Shown: one piece after another, positions 30,517 to 40,870 of the stretch
Numbering within the stretch: the stretch's first letter is position 1
How the letters are laid out: each line of letters begins with the position of its first letter
NCBI GenBank assembly: GCA_019448385.1
Contig: JAGTXO010000001.1
Span: forward strand, 62,001 to 126,000
DNA: 64,000 nucleotides
From: Diacronema lutheri
Taxonomy: Eukaryota; Haptophyta; Pavlovophyceae; Pavlovales; Pavlovaceae
Direction: 5' to 3'
Notes under the pieces: generated by a model
Told to the model about the DNA's origin: nothing
Database searches by the model: none
The model's input: the letters and a program-made list of their open reading frames with translations, nothing else
Program-made: the position numbers and the translations under genes

Positions 30517-30838
30517 GGCGCCGCTTTCTAAAAGGGTGTAGGGTGTAGGGTGTAGGATGCAAAACAAGCCCTCCCCACATTTGGGCCCGACGTCATTCCT
30601 TCTTCGAAGCCGTGACGTTACTCACATACGAGTACCTTTACTTAGTGTAGGATGTATCTATTCTCTAGGTATTTGCATAGTGTAGGGTGTAGGATAAGTA
30701 CGGTTATGAAAGTCCCATAGGGGGGAGAAGGAATGACGCTGTGACGAAAGAAGGAATGACGTCGGGCCCAAATGTGGGGAGGGCTTGTTTTGCATCCTAC
30801 ACCCTACACCCTACACCCTTTTAGAAAGCGGCGGCGCC
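30517..30838. mobile_element. MITE-like element with telomere-like ends, copy 2
   Basis: 322 bp, same as 6126-6446 and at the equivalent position in the arm. Terminal heptamers TGTAGGG are present at both ends, and the interior is AT-rich. Its outer flank leads directly into the fold-back repeat. Confidence 0.8.
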
Positions 30839-31066
30839 TCGGAGCATGGCGGCTCGACAGCATGGCGCCTCGACAGCATGGCGTCGTCCAGCGTGGCGTC
30901 CAGGATGGCGACTGCGCCCGGGCCGTGACGCCGCGACGTCGTTCGGCTGCGTCACGGAGGAGCGCCATCCGTGCGCCACGGAGGAGCGGCAGGACCACGA
31001 CGCGGCGTGACGCTGGACGACGCCATGCTGTATAGGCGCCATGCTGTCGAGCCGCCATGCTCTGAG
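30839..31066. repeat. Fold-back repeat between two MITE copies
   Basis: About 228 bp with long inverted arms: GGAGCATGGCGGCTCGACAG and GCGTCGTCCAGCGT at one end are mirrored by ACGCTGGACGACGC and CTGTCGAGCCGCCATGCTC at the other. The centre (30905-31005) contains ACGGAGGAGCGCCATCCGTG and related short inversions. No coding capacity. Half of it remains in copy A at 5950-6125. Confidence 0.75.
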
Positions 31067-31366
31067 GCGCCGCCGCTTTTCAAAAGGCAAAACAAGCCCT
31101 CCCCACATCTGGGCCCGACGTCATTCCTTCTTTCGTCACAGCGTCATTCCTTCACTCCCTGTAGGACTTTCGTAACCGTACTTATCCTACACCCTACACT
31201 ATGCAAATACTTAGAGAATAGATACATCCTACACTAAGTAAAAGTACTCGTATGTGAGTAACGTCACGGCTTCGAAGAAGGAATGACGTCGGGCCCAAAT
31301 GTGGGGAGGGCTTGTTTTGCATCCTACACCCTACACCCTACACCCTTTTAGAAAGCGGCGGCGCCT
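31066..31366. mobile_element. MITE-like element, copy 3 (one end shortened)
   Basis: 301 bp. The right end has the tandem heptamers, but the left end lacks them and passes straight from CTTTTCAAAAGG into AAAACAAGCCCTCC. It is absent from copy A. Confidence 0.8.
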
Positions 31367-31459
31367 CAGAGCATGGCGCCCGCCCGCTCGAACCGGACCT
31401 CCGCGCAGCCGGACTCGCCCCGCCCCGGGCTGCTCTGGCTGGGCGACGTCGTGCGCGCC

Positions 31460-31929
31460 TCAGAACGCCGCGCTCGCCACGCGCACGTAGCCCTCGTCCG
31501 GGTCCGGCTCGGGCGCCGCGTCGCGCACCGAGCGCGACGCGGCCTCGACGCCCGGCGTTTCGGCACGCGAGGCGACGGATGCCTCGTCCGGCCGGCCCCA
31601 CGGCAGCTGCAGCTCGAGCTGGCGCTGGATGATGCGCGGCGTCGCCACGCGCCCGTGCTGCACCTCGCGACGTCGCGCGCGCACGTAGAGCACGATCGCC
31701 ACCGAGCCGCTGAGGCCCATCATCGCGCCGAGCAGCACCGAGATTGTGGTCTCATTGTCTGCTTGGGCGCGAACGGAAAACGCGCGAAGGGTGGCGACGA
31801 AGATCGTTGGGTTGGGTTGGGCCACCGGCTCCCGAGGATTGCTTGTGGCGCTCGACTGACCGTTGGCCCAGCTTTTTTTTTTCTCGAACCTACTGTGGAG
31901 CCGCCTGCAGCGTGATCTCCCGCGCACAA
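31460..31929 (-). CDS. Small single-pass membrane protein, uncharacterised
   Basis: An open minus-strand frame divergent from the helicase region. It has one clear transmembrane helix (TTISVLLGAMMGLSGSVAIV) followed by a basic juxtamembrane patch (YVRARRREVQHG) and an acidic C-terminus (PEPDPDEGYVRVASAAF). The start is uncertain: in-frame ATGs lie at 31929 and further upstream. No copy A equivalent, as that region is deleted there. It could be a host fragment carried by the element. No family recognised. Confidence 0.4.
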
Positions 31930-31934
31930 CGACC

Positions 31935-34330
31935 ATGGCCGCCATCGACCTGCGCGCCTTCGACGCGGCGCTCGTCAACTGCGAGATCGTGAGCACGCGG
32001 CCGGTCAAGCCGAGCGAGCAGGCGCGCACGGTCGACAAGCTGAGCTACGGGCCGTCGCGCCGCGCGCTCGCCTTCGTCTCGCCGCCCTGCGTCGTCGACT
32101 GGCCCGAGCTCACGGGCGACGGCAACTTTGGCACCATGTACGGGCCGACGGACGTCGACAAGGCGGCGTACACGGCCGGCGTGACCGACAAGGAGCTGCC
32201 GATTGAAGGCGCGCCGCTCGCGCAGATGGACGCCTACTTTGGCGCCCTGCGCGCCATCGACGATCAGCGCGTCGAGACGGTGCACGCGCGCCAGAAGGAG
32301 CTGCTCAACACGCGCGGCCTCTCGAAGGAGGAGGTGCGCGGCAAGCTCTCGCCCGCCGTCAAGCCCAAGTACGAGGACGACACGCTCGCGCACACGCGGC
32401 TGAACATGTCGACGCGCACGTTCACGTGGGCGGGCTCCGAGCGCGTCGTGCCGCTCGTCGACGCGCGGCGCGAACCGGTCGACGAGATCCGGCACGAGGA
32501 CGTCTGCGCCATCGCCACGCAGCTCGACCGCGTCTACACGGGGCTCACGGGCTCGATGTTTGGCACCAAGTGGAACGTGTGCGGGGTCATGCTCCTGAAG
32601 CGCGCCGAGCAGCGGCCGCAGCCCGGCTCGGACGCCTTCGCCTCGTACGGCGTGGCCGCCTGGGCCGACACGTTCGACTCCACGGGGCTGTACGTGCCCG
32701 ACGAGCGCGAGCGCGCGGCGGCGCTCGCGGCGGTGGCCGGTCTGCGCACGGCGCGCGCGCCGGCCGGGCCGGGCGGGCGCGAGCTCGCGCGCGCGCAGGG
32801 CTACCATCGCGCCGAGCGGGCTGCGAGCGCGGCGGCGGCGCGCGCGGCGATGGCCGAGGGCGGCCAGCAGTGCGCGCTCCACGGCGCGGTCGTCAAATCG
32901 GCGCTGCGCGGCGTGGGCAACCGGCTGCATCTTTGCGACGCGCCGGGCGGAACGGGCAAGACGTTCGTCGAGCGCGCCATTATCGCCGCCGTGCGCGCGG
33001 ATGGGCACGCGGTCGTCGTGGGCGCGTCCTCGGGCGTCGCCGCCACGCTGCTGCCCGACGGCCGCACCTTCCACTTGACCTTCAAGGTGCCCGGCGGTGC
33101 CGACTCCGACGGGCAAGCCGTTCAATGGCGTGCCGCGCTCCGAGCGCGGGCGCTCCCTGGCCGCCGCGGCGGCTGGTCGTGTGGGACGAGGCGCCGATGC
33201 AGACGCGGTGCCACCTCGACTCGCCTGATCGGTGTTTGCGCGACGTGACGGGCGTCGACGAGCGCTTCGGCGGCGAGACGCTGCTGCTCGCCGGCGACTT
33301 TCGCCAGTGCTTGCCGGTGGTGCGGCGCGGCTCGCGCGCGCAGATCGTGCGCTCCTGCCTCAAGTACTCGGCGCCGTGGCAGCACGATCGGCAGCACGCC
33401 TTGGTCGAGAACGTTCGCGCCTCGAGCGCGGCGCGCGACACGGGCGACGCGCTCGGCGCGGGCGAGTGGGCGGAGCTGCTGCGCAGCCCCGGCGACGGCG
33501 CCGTTCCCGCGGCGGTGCCGGCGGCCGGGGCCATGCCCGGCGCATTCCCGCTCGATCCCGTGCAGCTGCCCGAGGCCGTCGGCGGCGTCCCCATCCGCGT
33601 GGGCTCGGCCTACCCGACGGAGCTCGTGACGACTTTGTCCACGGCGCGACGTGTTGGACCGACGACGGCTCGCTGTGCGACCGCGCGGTGCTCTGCGCCA
33701 AGCAGACGGACGTGGCGCGGATCAACTGGCTGGCGATCGGCCGCTTCCCGGGCGCGGCGGCGAGGTGCGCGTCGGCGGACGAGCTGGCGCGACGACGGGG
33801 CGGGCAAGCAGATTGCGCGGGCGTCGGTCGAATTCCTCGACTCGCTCGAGCACGCGCAGATGCCGCACCGCGTCCTCGACCTGAAGCCCGGGATGGTGGT
33901 GATGCTGCCGCGCAACCTCTCGCCCGGCGAGGGGCTGTGCGGCGGCACGCGGCTGATCGTGCGCGGCATGCGCGCCGGCGGCCGATTGCTCGAGTGCGCA
34001 CGCCCCGGCGCGGCCGCCGGGCGCGACAGCACCGTGCTCGTCGCGCGTGTCGACCACCACTCGCCCGACGACGGCACGTTCGCGCTTGTGCGGATGCGCC
34101 GCCAGTTCCCCGGTGCGGCCGGCGTAACGAGGCGCAGGGGCAAGCGCTCGGGTGCGCGGGCGTGTGGCTCGCCGAGCCGTGCTTCACGCACGGCCAGCTC
34201 CACGTGGCCGCTTCGCGCGTCGGGCACACGTCGCGCGTCCGCTTTGCGCTCGGCCCGGACCTCGTGACGCGCAGCGTCGTCTTCAAAGAGGTGCTCCGCG
34301 CGGTCAGCGGTGGCGAGGCGGCGGCGGCGG
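31935..34330 (+). mobile_element. Pif1-type helicase with extra N-terminal domain, element copy B
   Basis: From ATG 31935 about 200 residues of a beta-rich domain of unknown family (DKLSYGPSRRALAFVSPP; later TGSMFGTKWNVCGVMLLKR) precede a Pif1/RecD-like SF1B helicase. Visible helicase motifs are Walker A (GGTGKTFVERA, near 32947), a Walker B-like segment (VVWDEAPMQ, near 33180), motif III (LLLAGDFRQCLPVV, near 33285) and the C-terminal AQGQALG / FTHGQLHVAASRVGH (near 34130-34230). It reads in more than one frame with perhaps two or three breaks or introns, so it is treated as a fossil. The N-terminal domain could be an ssDNA-binding fold, which is speculation. It is followed by hairpins and the USP-like gene. 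Confidence 0.75.
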
Positions 34331-34460
34331 CGCTCGCCGCGGCCGCCGTCGCCGCCGCGCGCGAATGCGCGGCGGCGGCGCGCGGTGGCGGCGGGCGCGG
34401 ACGGCGCGCGCGGCGCCGGCGGCGGGCGGCGCGCTGGCGGCGGGCGCGCCGCCGGCGCGC

Positions 34461-34591
34461 GGTGCTGGCCAGCACCCGCCGGCGCGACGCCCGCCGCGCC
34501 GCTCGCGCCGACGCGCAGCCGTCGGGTGCTCGCCAGCACCGCGCGCCGCGCGACCGGCCCGCGTACCTGCGCGCCCTTCTAGGGCGCGCAG
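34461..34591. repeat. Cluster of three hairpins after the helicase region, copy B
   Basis: GGTGCTGGCCAGCACC (34461-34476) is a perfect palindrome. GGTGCT...AGCACC recurs at 34525-34540. CTGCGCGCCCT with a 3-bp loop and its complement fills 34567-34591. Copy A has the equivalents at about 4107-4240, with small changes in the loops. Confidence 0.8.
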
Positions 34592-34903
34592 GGCGGCGCC
34601 AATGCGGCCGGCGCGCAGGGGCCTCACGCTGGCGCGCTGCCCGCCGCCGCGTGGGTCGCCGCTGCGCGCGTGCCGTCGGCGCTGCCGCCGCCCGGCGTCG
34701 CGCTCGCGCCGCAGCCACAGCCGCCGCCGCCGCCGTCGCCGCCGCCTGCCGCCTGCCGGCAAGCTGGGCAAGTGCGCAGCGGCGGCGACGGCGGTGCGCG
34801 ACCCGGCGAGCAGGCGGCGCGCCGCCGAGCCGGGGGCGGGCTCCGTGGGCGACGAGGCTCGCCCGCCACTCGCACTACTCGCGCGCCAAGTGCGCACAAC
34901 GCG

Positions 34904-34935
34904 CCCCCCCCCCCCCCCCCCCACCCCACCCCCCG
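34904..34935. repeat. Poly-C tract replacing ~110 bp present in copy A
   Basis: A C run with a CACCCCACC tail stands where copy A has unique sequence (about 3722-3840). The flanks align on both sides. Confidence 0.6.
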
Positions 34936-35838
34936 ATGAATTTAATGCTCATACCATGGCGTCGCGCCACGGCAGTACGCCCGTGGCCCCGGCGGCCAGC
35001 CTCGCGCCGCTACGCCGTGTCGTCGCGGCCGGCGCACACAGCGAACTGTGTTTCCGCGGCACATGCCCGGCTGCTCGCGCGCTGCAAGCTTGCCGAACTG
35101 CTCGCGCTGGAATGGCGCGTTGCGGGCGTGCCCGCGCACCGCGCGTGTGCCATGCGCGTTCCGGGAGCGCCGCGCCGCGCGCCAAAGCGGCGCGCGGCGG
35201 ACGTGCGGCCTCGGGCCGAAGAGGGGCCGGCGCGACCGGCCGCGAGGCGGGCGCAGACGCTCGGCGTGCCGGTCGATGCGTCGTCCAAATCCGCGTCGGG
35301 CGGATGCGCGCCTGGGCCGGCGCTGCGTGCAGTCGGCGGGGCCCGGCCACGCGCTCGGGCGTAACGTTCGCGCCTGTTCGGCCGAGGCGCACTCGCCGTC
35401 CCCTCGCGCCGGCAACGTGCGTGCGGGCCAGCACGCAGGCAGCGTACGATGCCACGGCAGCGGCGAGCGCGTCCCCGCCGGTGTGCCGCTCGGCGCCCCG
35501 TCACGCGCAACGTGCGCGCCGCCCGCTGCATGCGCACGCATACGCGCGCTGGCAGCGTGCGCAAAATTGCCCGGGCAAGATCGTCCCGCGCTCGCGCCGC
35601 CGACGCATCATTCCATGTGTCCGTTTCGGCATCTGCCACCATCCACCAGCCCTCGAAAGCCGGCTTGCGCGTGGGCGCCCGTCCGGTGCGAGAAGCGGCT
35701 CGCGTCCTCGCGCGGGGCGCCTCCGCGCCAGGCGCCCGGCGCGCGCTCGTCTTGCCGCGCCACCACGCTGATCTGCGCCCAACCCTCGCTCGCCAATTCC
35801 CCCGTCGTCCCTGCTGCGCAGCCCGCAACAGCGCGCGC

Positions 35839-36861
35839 ATGGCGCGTGCACGGCGCGGCGCCTTGAGCAAGTTTTACGTCGTCGGTCGGCAGCCTGTGGA
35901 AGACGCGTTTGACGGCCCGATGTGGCCGGTGAGAGTGCCCGGCGTGCCGCGTGGTGAGCGCCTGCACGGCTTGCCGGGCTCGGCGCGCGCCCAGCCAGCC
36001 TCCCTCCATCCCGCCGCAAACCGTGCGTGCGCACCCCGCACACCCGGCGCTGCGCGGCGCGGCGCAGGCGCGAAAAACGAGGGCAGCGCGTGCTACACGA
36101 CCGTCCTTATGCAATCGCTCTTCGCCCTGAACATGCTCCGTGCGATGCTTCGCTCCGCTTCGCGCCGTGCCAACAGCGTCGAGAGGGCGCGTTTTCGGGA
36201 CTTTGGCACGCTGATCGAGGACACCAGGGCGCCGACACGGCTGTGTCTTGTGTCCGTCATCGACGTCATCTCGGGCCGTGGCGCGCGAAGGACGCCGCAG
36301 GATGCCGCTGAGTTCTTCCGGTTGCTGCTCGGCCGAGTGCCCGGGCTCGCTGCGGCCTTTGAAGCCGACACACGCGTCGGGCCAGTGCTCGAGCAGATCG
36401 CCGTGCCTTCAGAGGCCGGCGAGGGCATCGCCGTACTCGTCAGCGTCGGCGGCGATGCGGCGCGCGCGCTTGCACACGCTCTGGGGGGCGCCGCTGGGCC
36501 GCCGCGGGATCGCCACACGAACGCGGGCCACTCGGGCGTGCTCACGCCAGCCAGCATTGCTGTCGAGGCGCCGCGCACGACGCGCGGCAATGGCTCGCAG
36601 TGCAAGAACAACCGCGCGCTCGTGTGCGCGCCGCGGCTGCTGCTCGGCGGGCGCGACCACCTCCCCGTCGCCGGCGTGGTGCACGTGGGCGAGGGGCCGA
36701 TGAGCGGGCACCTTGTCGCCATCGTGCTCCGCAACGAGGCTTGGTTTCCGTGCGACGACTACAACGTGCGGCGGCGCGCACGGTCGCTCGGTGCCGCGAC
36801 CGGCGGTCGAGCGCAGCCGCGACCGCCCCGTCCTCCCGCGCGGCACGCGCGCGTGGCCTGA
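35839..36861 (+). CDS. Ubiquitin-specific protease (C19)-like protein, element copy B
   Basis: A continuous frame; ATG 35839 gives 340 residues. The Cys box is seen at 36070-36130: NEGSACYTTVLMQSLFAL, matching the GNTCYMNSVLQAL pattern with the catalytic Cys. The His box lies near 36690 (GPMSGHLVAIVLRNEAW) and ends in CDDYNVRR. The usual zinc-finger Cys pairs of USPs are absent. The family cleaves ubiquitin isopeptide bonds; related OTU and Ulp1 proteases are known passengers of some eukaryotic DNA transposons. It lies downstream of the helicase on the same strand, and copy A has the same gene at 1824-2657. Confidence 0.75.
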   Translation: MARARRGALSKFYVVGRQPVEDAFDGPMWPVRVPGVPRGERLHGLPGSARAQPASLHPAANRACAPRTPGAARRGAGAKNEGSACYTTVLMQSLFALNMLRAMLRSASRRANSVERARFRDFGTLIEDTRAPTRLCLVSVIDVISGRGARRTPQDAAEFFRLLLGRVPGLAAAFEADTRVGPVLEQIAVPSEAGEGIAVLVSVGGDAARALAHALGGAAGPPRDRHTNAGHSGVLTPASIAVEAPRTTRGNGSQCKNNRALVCAPRLLLGGRDHLPVAGVVHVGEGPMSGHLVAIVLRNEAWFPCDDYNVRRRARSLGAATGGRAQPRPPRPPARHARVA

Positions 36862-37260
36862 AAGCTCGCGCGCGCGCCTGCCGCACGCACGCGCGTTGCC
36901 CGCGCAGATCTACAACGTGCCTGAGTCCGACGCGCTGGCGTGGGCAAGTGGTGCGAGCATGCTCGTTCACAGCCGGCTGGACGTGGAGCCGTTGGACCCG
37001 GCGCTGGGCTCAGCGTCACCGCCGTCGGCCGCATCGCCTGCGTGGCCGAGCTCGGAGCCCGACGCGCCGACCTTGCCGGCAGCCTGGCCGCGGGTGCGGC
37101 AGATGGCAGCGGTGCCAACAGATGCGACGATCGGCATCGCGGAGACGGCTGCAGACATCTCTACGGCGGCGATCGGCCCAGCTGCGTGCGAGGCCCGCCA
37201 AGTTGTCTCCGTGACGCGCGCATTGCCAACAGCGGTGAGTGCGTCCTCGTCTCCGGCGGC

Positions 37261-37300
37261 CGCTGTGCCCCCCCCCCCCCCCCCCCCCCCACACACACAC
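37261..37300. repeat. Poly-C / CA tract (length differs from copy A)
   Basis: About 22 C followed by five ACs. The paired site in copy A (about 1365-1418) has about 40 G. The same locus has therefore changed length since duplication. Confidence 0.85.
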
Positions 37301-37840
37301 ACAACTCTCCCTACCTTCTTCCTCCTTTCGCACCTCGCACGCGCACGCCGTCCGCTGTCCGCTGTCCGCGGCCCAAATTGCCTTGCGGAAGCCGAGCAGG
37401 CAGAGCCCTGCTTGGATGGCTCCAGCGCGCATCTTGTGGATGGCGACGCTGTGGGCGAGCACGGACGCTCAAATGTGACCAGTGGCGCGCACGTGCACGT
37501 GCGCTAACTGGACGTCGAGCGTGTGCGCCTTGTCCGCACGTGTGCACTCACGTGCGTCTGCGGCGATCTGCCCGGCGTAGTAGTCCGCGCGCGCGGGAGC
37601 CGCGTCGGCAGTAGGAGCAGGATAACGTACTTGCGCCTGACGAGGACGGCGAGAAGTGCGGCTTTTCGCTCGGGGTCTACCATGCCGCCGAGGTTGGCGC
37701 TGGCGCGCGTGAGGCAGTCGGAGCGCGCTGGGCCCGGGTTGAAGGCCTCACCCCGGGGGACGGGAGGATTCAAGGCGCCGAGCCGCTGCGGGTGCGGCGG
37801 GAGGCCCCGGGCGGGTGTGCTAATGCGGCTCGATGGCCGC

Positions 37841-38295
37841 CTGCCGGGGGGGGGGGGGGGGGGGGGGAGGGGGGGGGGGGGGGGGGGGGGGGGCGTTGGG
37901 CCGCCCGCGGAAACGGAGGTGAGCGTGTGGGAGCGGCGCGCGTCGGCGCGCGCGGCTGGCGTGCAGCACGGATAAGTCTTGTGTGGACTTCGCGGGGCGG
38001 ATCCCGGTGCAGGGATTGCCGACGTAGGCCGCGAGCGCGAGCAGGGCGGGGATGAAGACGGATGATGGGGTTGGGGCCAAGGCCGCCGCACCCGCAGCTA
38101 TCACGGTGGCAGCGACCGCCACGGTCAGTGCGAGGCTCGCGTGGCCGCTGCGCGGGCAGCTCGCCCGCCAGGTCCAGGAGGGCCGGCCTGCGGCCTCAGT
38201 GCCCAGCGTTGGGCATGTCAGCGTCTGCGTCTGCGGGCCCGCCACTGCGATGGCGCATTGAGCCTGGCGCACCAAAACGCAATCGGTCCGCCGAT

Positions 38296-38326
<31 letters not shown>

Positions 38327-38331
38327 CGAGG
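37841..38331. other. Region with two long poly-G tracts and a minus-strand coding-like stretch
   Basis: G runs at about 37847-37893 and 38299-38327 flank a region that, on the minus strand, could encode a hydrophobic segment (LALTVAVAATVIAAGAAAL) and further out NPGP followed by NLGGMVDPERKAALLAVL. The same reading exists on the plus strand in copy A (405-1175). Conservation between copies hints at coding, but no gene model can be built. Confidence 0.35.
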
Positions 38332-38677
38332 CGTGCGCGGGGGCTTGGGGTGGGCTCCGGGTGCCGGCGCTGTGCCAGCGGCGGGCTTGGTTGACGCCGT
38401 CTCGCCGGGGCCCTTGCGCCTTGCGGCGCGAGCGTCGCGGAGGGGCGTCGGCTGCGCTGGCTCCGCGTCGGCGGTGGCGTGGGGCAGGCTCTTGTGGAGG
38501 GCGGAGCGCTCGCGCACGAGTCGGTTGCCAAGGCGGGCTGTCTGCGTGCCGTTGGGCTGCGCTTGGGCAGGTAGGACCTGCGGCCTCGGGGGCGGGCGGG
38601 TTTTCGTGTTGGGCCAGGCGGCAACGCGCACCGGCCGTGTTCGCGGCCGGCAGGCGGACGTCCGCAGCGGGGCGGAG

Positions 38678-40234
38678 AATGCGGGTGAAGCGCTTGCACG
38701 GGCGCGGTTCGCACCTGGCGGCCAGGCGATCACGAACCGTTGGGTCGCCCGGCTGTTTGGTGGAGCCGAGGGCAGCAAGGATAGCGAGCTTGGCCGCCTC
38801 ATCGGTGACGAGCGGCACTGTTGCCCAGCTCTGTACCTCGAAGCCCTGGATGTGCAGGCGTCGGGGAAGTTCCCGGCAGCGTCGCCTGCGTCCGTCGAGA
38901 GGCGGACCGAAGTCGCGCCCGTGCCCCCGTTGGCGACACCGAGCTCTCGCTCGTTCACACCGGCCCGCCGACGCGGGCGCGTGGTGCGCGCGCGTTGGGT
39001 GCGTGTCTGCCTCGAGCAGCGTGCCCAGTCGCAGTGTGGGCGCGTGTCCGTCTGCCTCAAAACGCCACGTGGAGGGGAAGGCGCGGGGCGGGCTCGCCGA
39101 GGAGGTGCCGCCGCTCGCTGCCACCCGGCGCGGGCTCGGGGCAGCCGTCTTCGGGTGCCGCGCTCTTCGCGCCATGCACGAACGTTCCGCCGCGCTCGCA
39201 GCGCGCGAGCGCACACACAGAGCGCGCGGCGACCCCGGCGGGGGCAGTGCGTCCCGGTGGCACTCGCGGGCGCGCGCCTGGCCTGGGCGCAGCTGGGCGC
39301 GTTGCCGCCCGCGCAGCGAGCCGCCCGCGCGCCTCGCCGCGCGCGCGCTTCGTCGCACGCGTGCGCCCTGCATGCACGCGCACAGCGCGCGGCGGCTCGG
39401 CGCAGTGCAAGGCAGAGCGTGCTGCAACGGTTGCGAGGGCGCGCACGCGCGGCGCGGCGCGCCCCTGTGTGGTCGCCTGCGCGCGGCGCGTGGTCCGGAC
39501 GCAGCTCGGTGGCGTGATGCCGTTCGTGCAACACAGTGCGCGTGAGAGCCGCACGTGCACACCTGCAGTGCAACGCGGCATTGCGCGCGTTGCGTGGGCG
39601 GAGCGCGGCTGGATGTGCTTGAGGTCGCGCAGCATGCCGCGCGCCGCGCGCTGTGCGGCGCAGCGAGTCGGCCATGCCCCTGGTCCTCGTCTCCGGGGGG
39701 GGGGGGGGGGGGGGGTGGTGGTGGCAACCAGGATCCGCCAGCGCGTGGTGGGCGCCGTCCAACTCCCAGCCAGGATGCGCCCCGTTCTTCCCCGACACTC
39801 TCCGTCCAAACCCGCCGCCCAGCCTGCCGCCGCACCCGCCGCCAACGCCGCCGCGCACCCATCCGCCGAGCTCGCCTCGCGCGCGCTCGCGCTCACGCTG
39901 CGCGACGAGGCTGCGCAGGCCGGCGCGCGGCCGTGCAGAGCAGCGCAGGCCGGCGCGCGGCCGCGCGCGCGCGCTCACGTTGCGGCCGCGCAGCGAGCTT
40001 TCGCCGCGTCGCAGCCCCTCCGAGCAGCCACGATGCACGCCCCCGGAGGACGTTGGCCGCGCTCGGAGGCCGCGCTCGGGCGCGCAAAGAGAGGCGGCGC
40101 GGGCAAACGAGTAGGCTCGGCGCGCTGGCGGGTCCTGGTTGTGGGAGAGCGGGGCATTCTCCAGGGCATCATGTAAATTCTCCCAAGTATCATCCGGGCC
40201 GCCATCCGGACACTGACGTGCCCACAGTCTGCAG
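38678..40234. other. Region between the visible repeat arm and the giant gene
   Basis: No gene recognised with confidence. A minus-strand stretch (38690-38890) looks coding (GFEVQSWATVPLVTDEAAKL). A G run lies at 39697-39715. A 22-bp GC-rich phrase, GCGCAGGCCGGCGCGCGGCCG, is directly repeated at about 39912 and 39946. CTGCAG stands immediately before the start of the giant gene. Confidence 0.4.
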
Positions 40235-40870
40235 ATGGAGGACTCCGTGAAGGACGCTTTGCCCGGCGGGCGGGGCGGCTCGGACAGTTTCTCGCTGGCC
40301 CTCAGCACCATTCTGTCGCCGGGAGATACCCACCCCCACGTGGTCCCATCCACTTGCCTCATCGCCCTGCTGCGTTACGCGGATTTCGGCACGAGCAGGG
40401 TTAGGGTGGGCGACACGGGGTGCTCGCAGCATGCGCTCAAGGTGGCGCTGCGCAACCTGCGCAAAGCATGCGCGGATGCGGACCGGTTTGGGCAGGTGCT
40501 CGTGGTCGTGCTACCGCTCTGCCTCCGCGCGTCCAGCGGCCTCGTGCACTGGACGGCGGCGTACCTGCTCCTCGCGCCGCCCGCGCAGCGCGGCGCGCCG
40601 CCCGGCGCCGCGCTCGCCCTGCTCGCCGATTCGCGCACCTTGGGCAACGGCGAATCGGCGTACGCCACGGCGGCCGGCGTGCTCATCAAGAAGCTTGCGC
40701 AGCGCATCGGCAGAACAGCGCCGCCCATCGATGCCTTCAAGGCGCCCCCGCAGAGTGGGGCCGCGTGTTGCTTCGCCGCGGCAACAGTCGCGGCCGAGGT
40801 CGTGGCGAGCGCATCGACGCTCTACGGCCGCCGCGCGAGTGTCCTTGTCGACATCAAGAAGGCTTTGGAC
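40235..40870 (+). other. Domain: Ulp1/C48-type cysteine protease module 1
   Basis: His105 in LVHWTAAYLLLAP, Asp132 in ALLADSRTL, Gln173 in PPQSGAACC and Cys178/179. The Gln-to-Cys step of six and the Asp-to-Cys gap of ~46 match the C48 layout. The family cleaves SUMO or NEDD8 conjugates. It forms the N-terminus of the giant protein. Confidence 0.7.

Larger units (their letters stand above)
28518..38677. mobile_element. Right arm of giant inverted repeat (element copy B)
   Basis: Inverted counterpart of 1-8311, about 1.9 kb longer. The difference is mainly the block 30839-32480, which holds a fold-back repeat, a second MITE-like copy, a small membrane-protein frame and the helicase N-terminus. 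The inner end abuts TATATA (28518-28523), as in copy A. The visible pairing stops at 38677 only because copy A leaves the window, so the true element may extend further, possibly to about 59.2 kb. It looks young because the two copies differ little apart from indels and homopolymer length. Confidence 0.85.

Noticed and set aside
35926-36068. Intron in the USP-like gene of copy B
   Set aside because: GTGAGAGTG and a later GCGCAG look like splice signals, but joining them would not keep the frame of the Cys box, while the unspliced frame is open.
28518-38677. Canonical Helitron
   Set aside because: A Pif1 helicase is present, but no HUH Rep motif was found, and the end sequence lacks the TC start and the CTRR end next to the hairpin.
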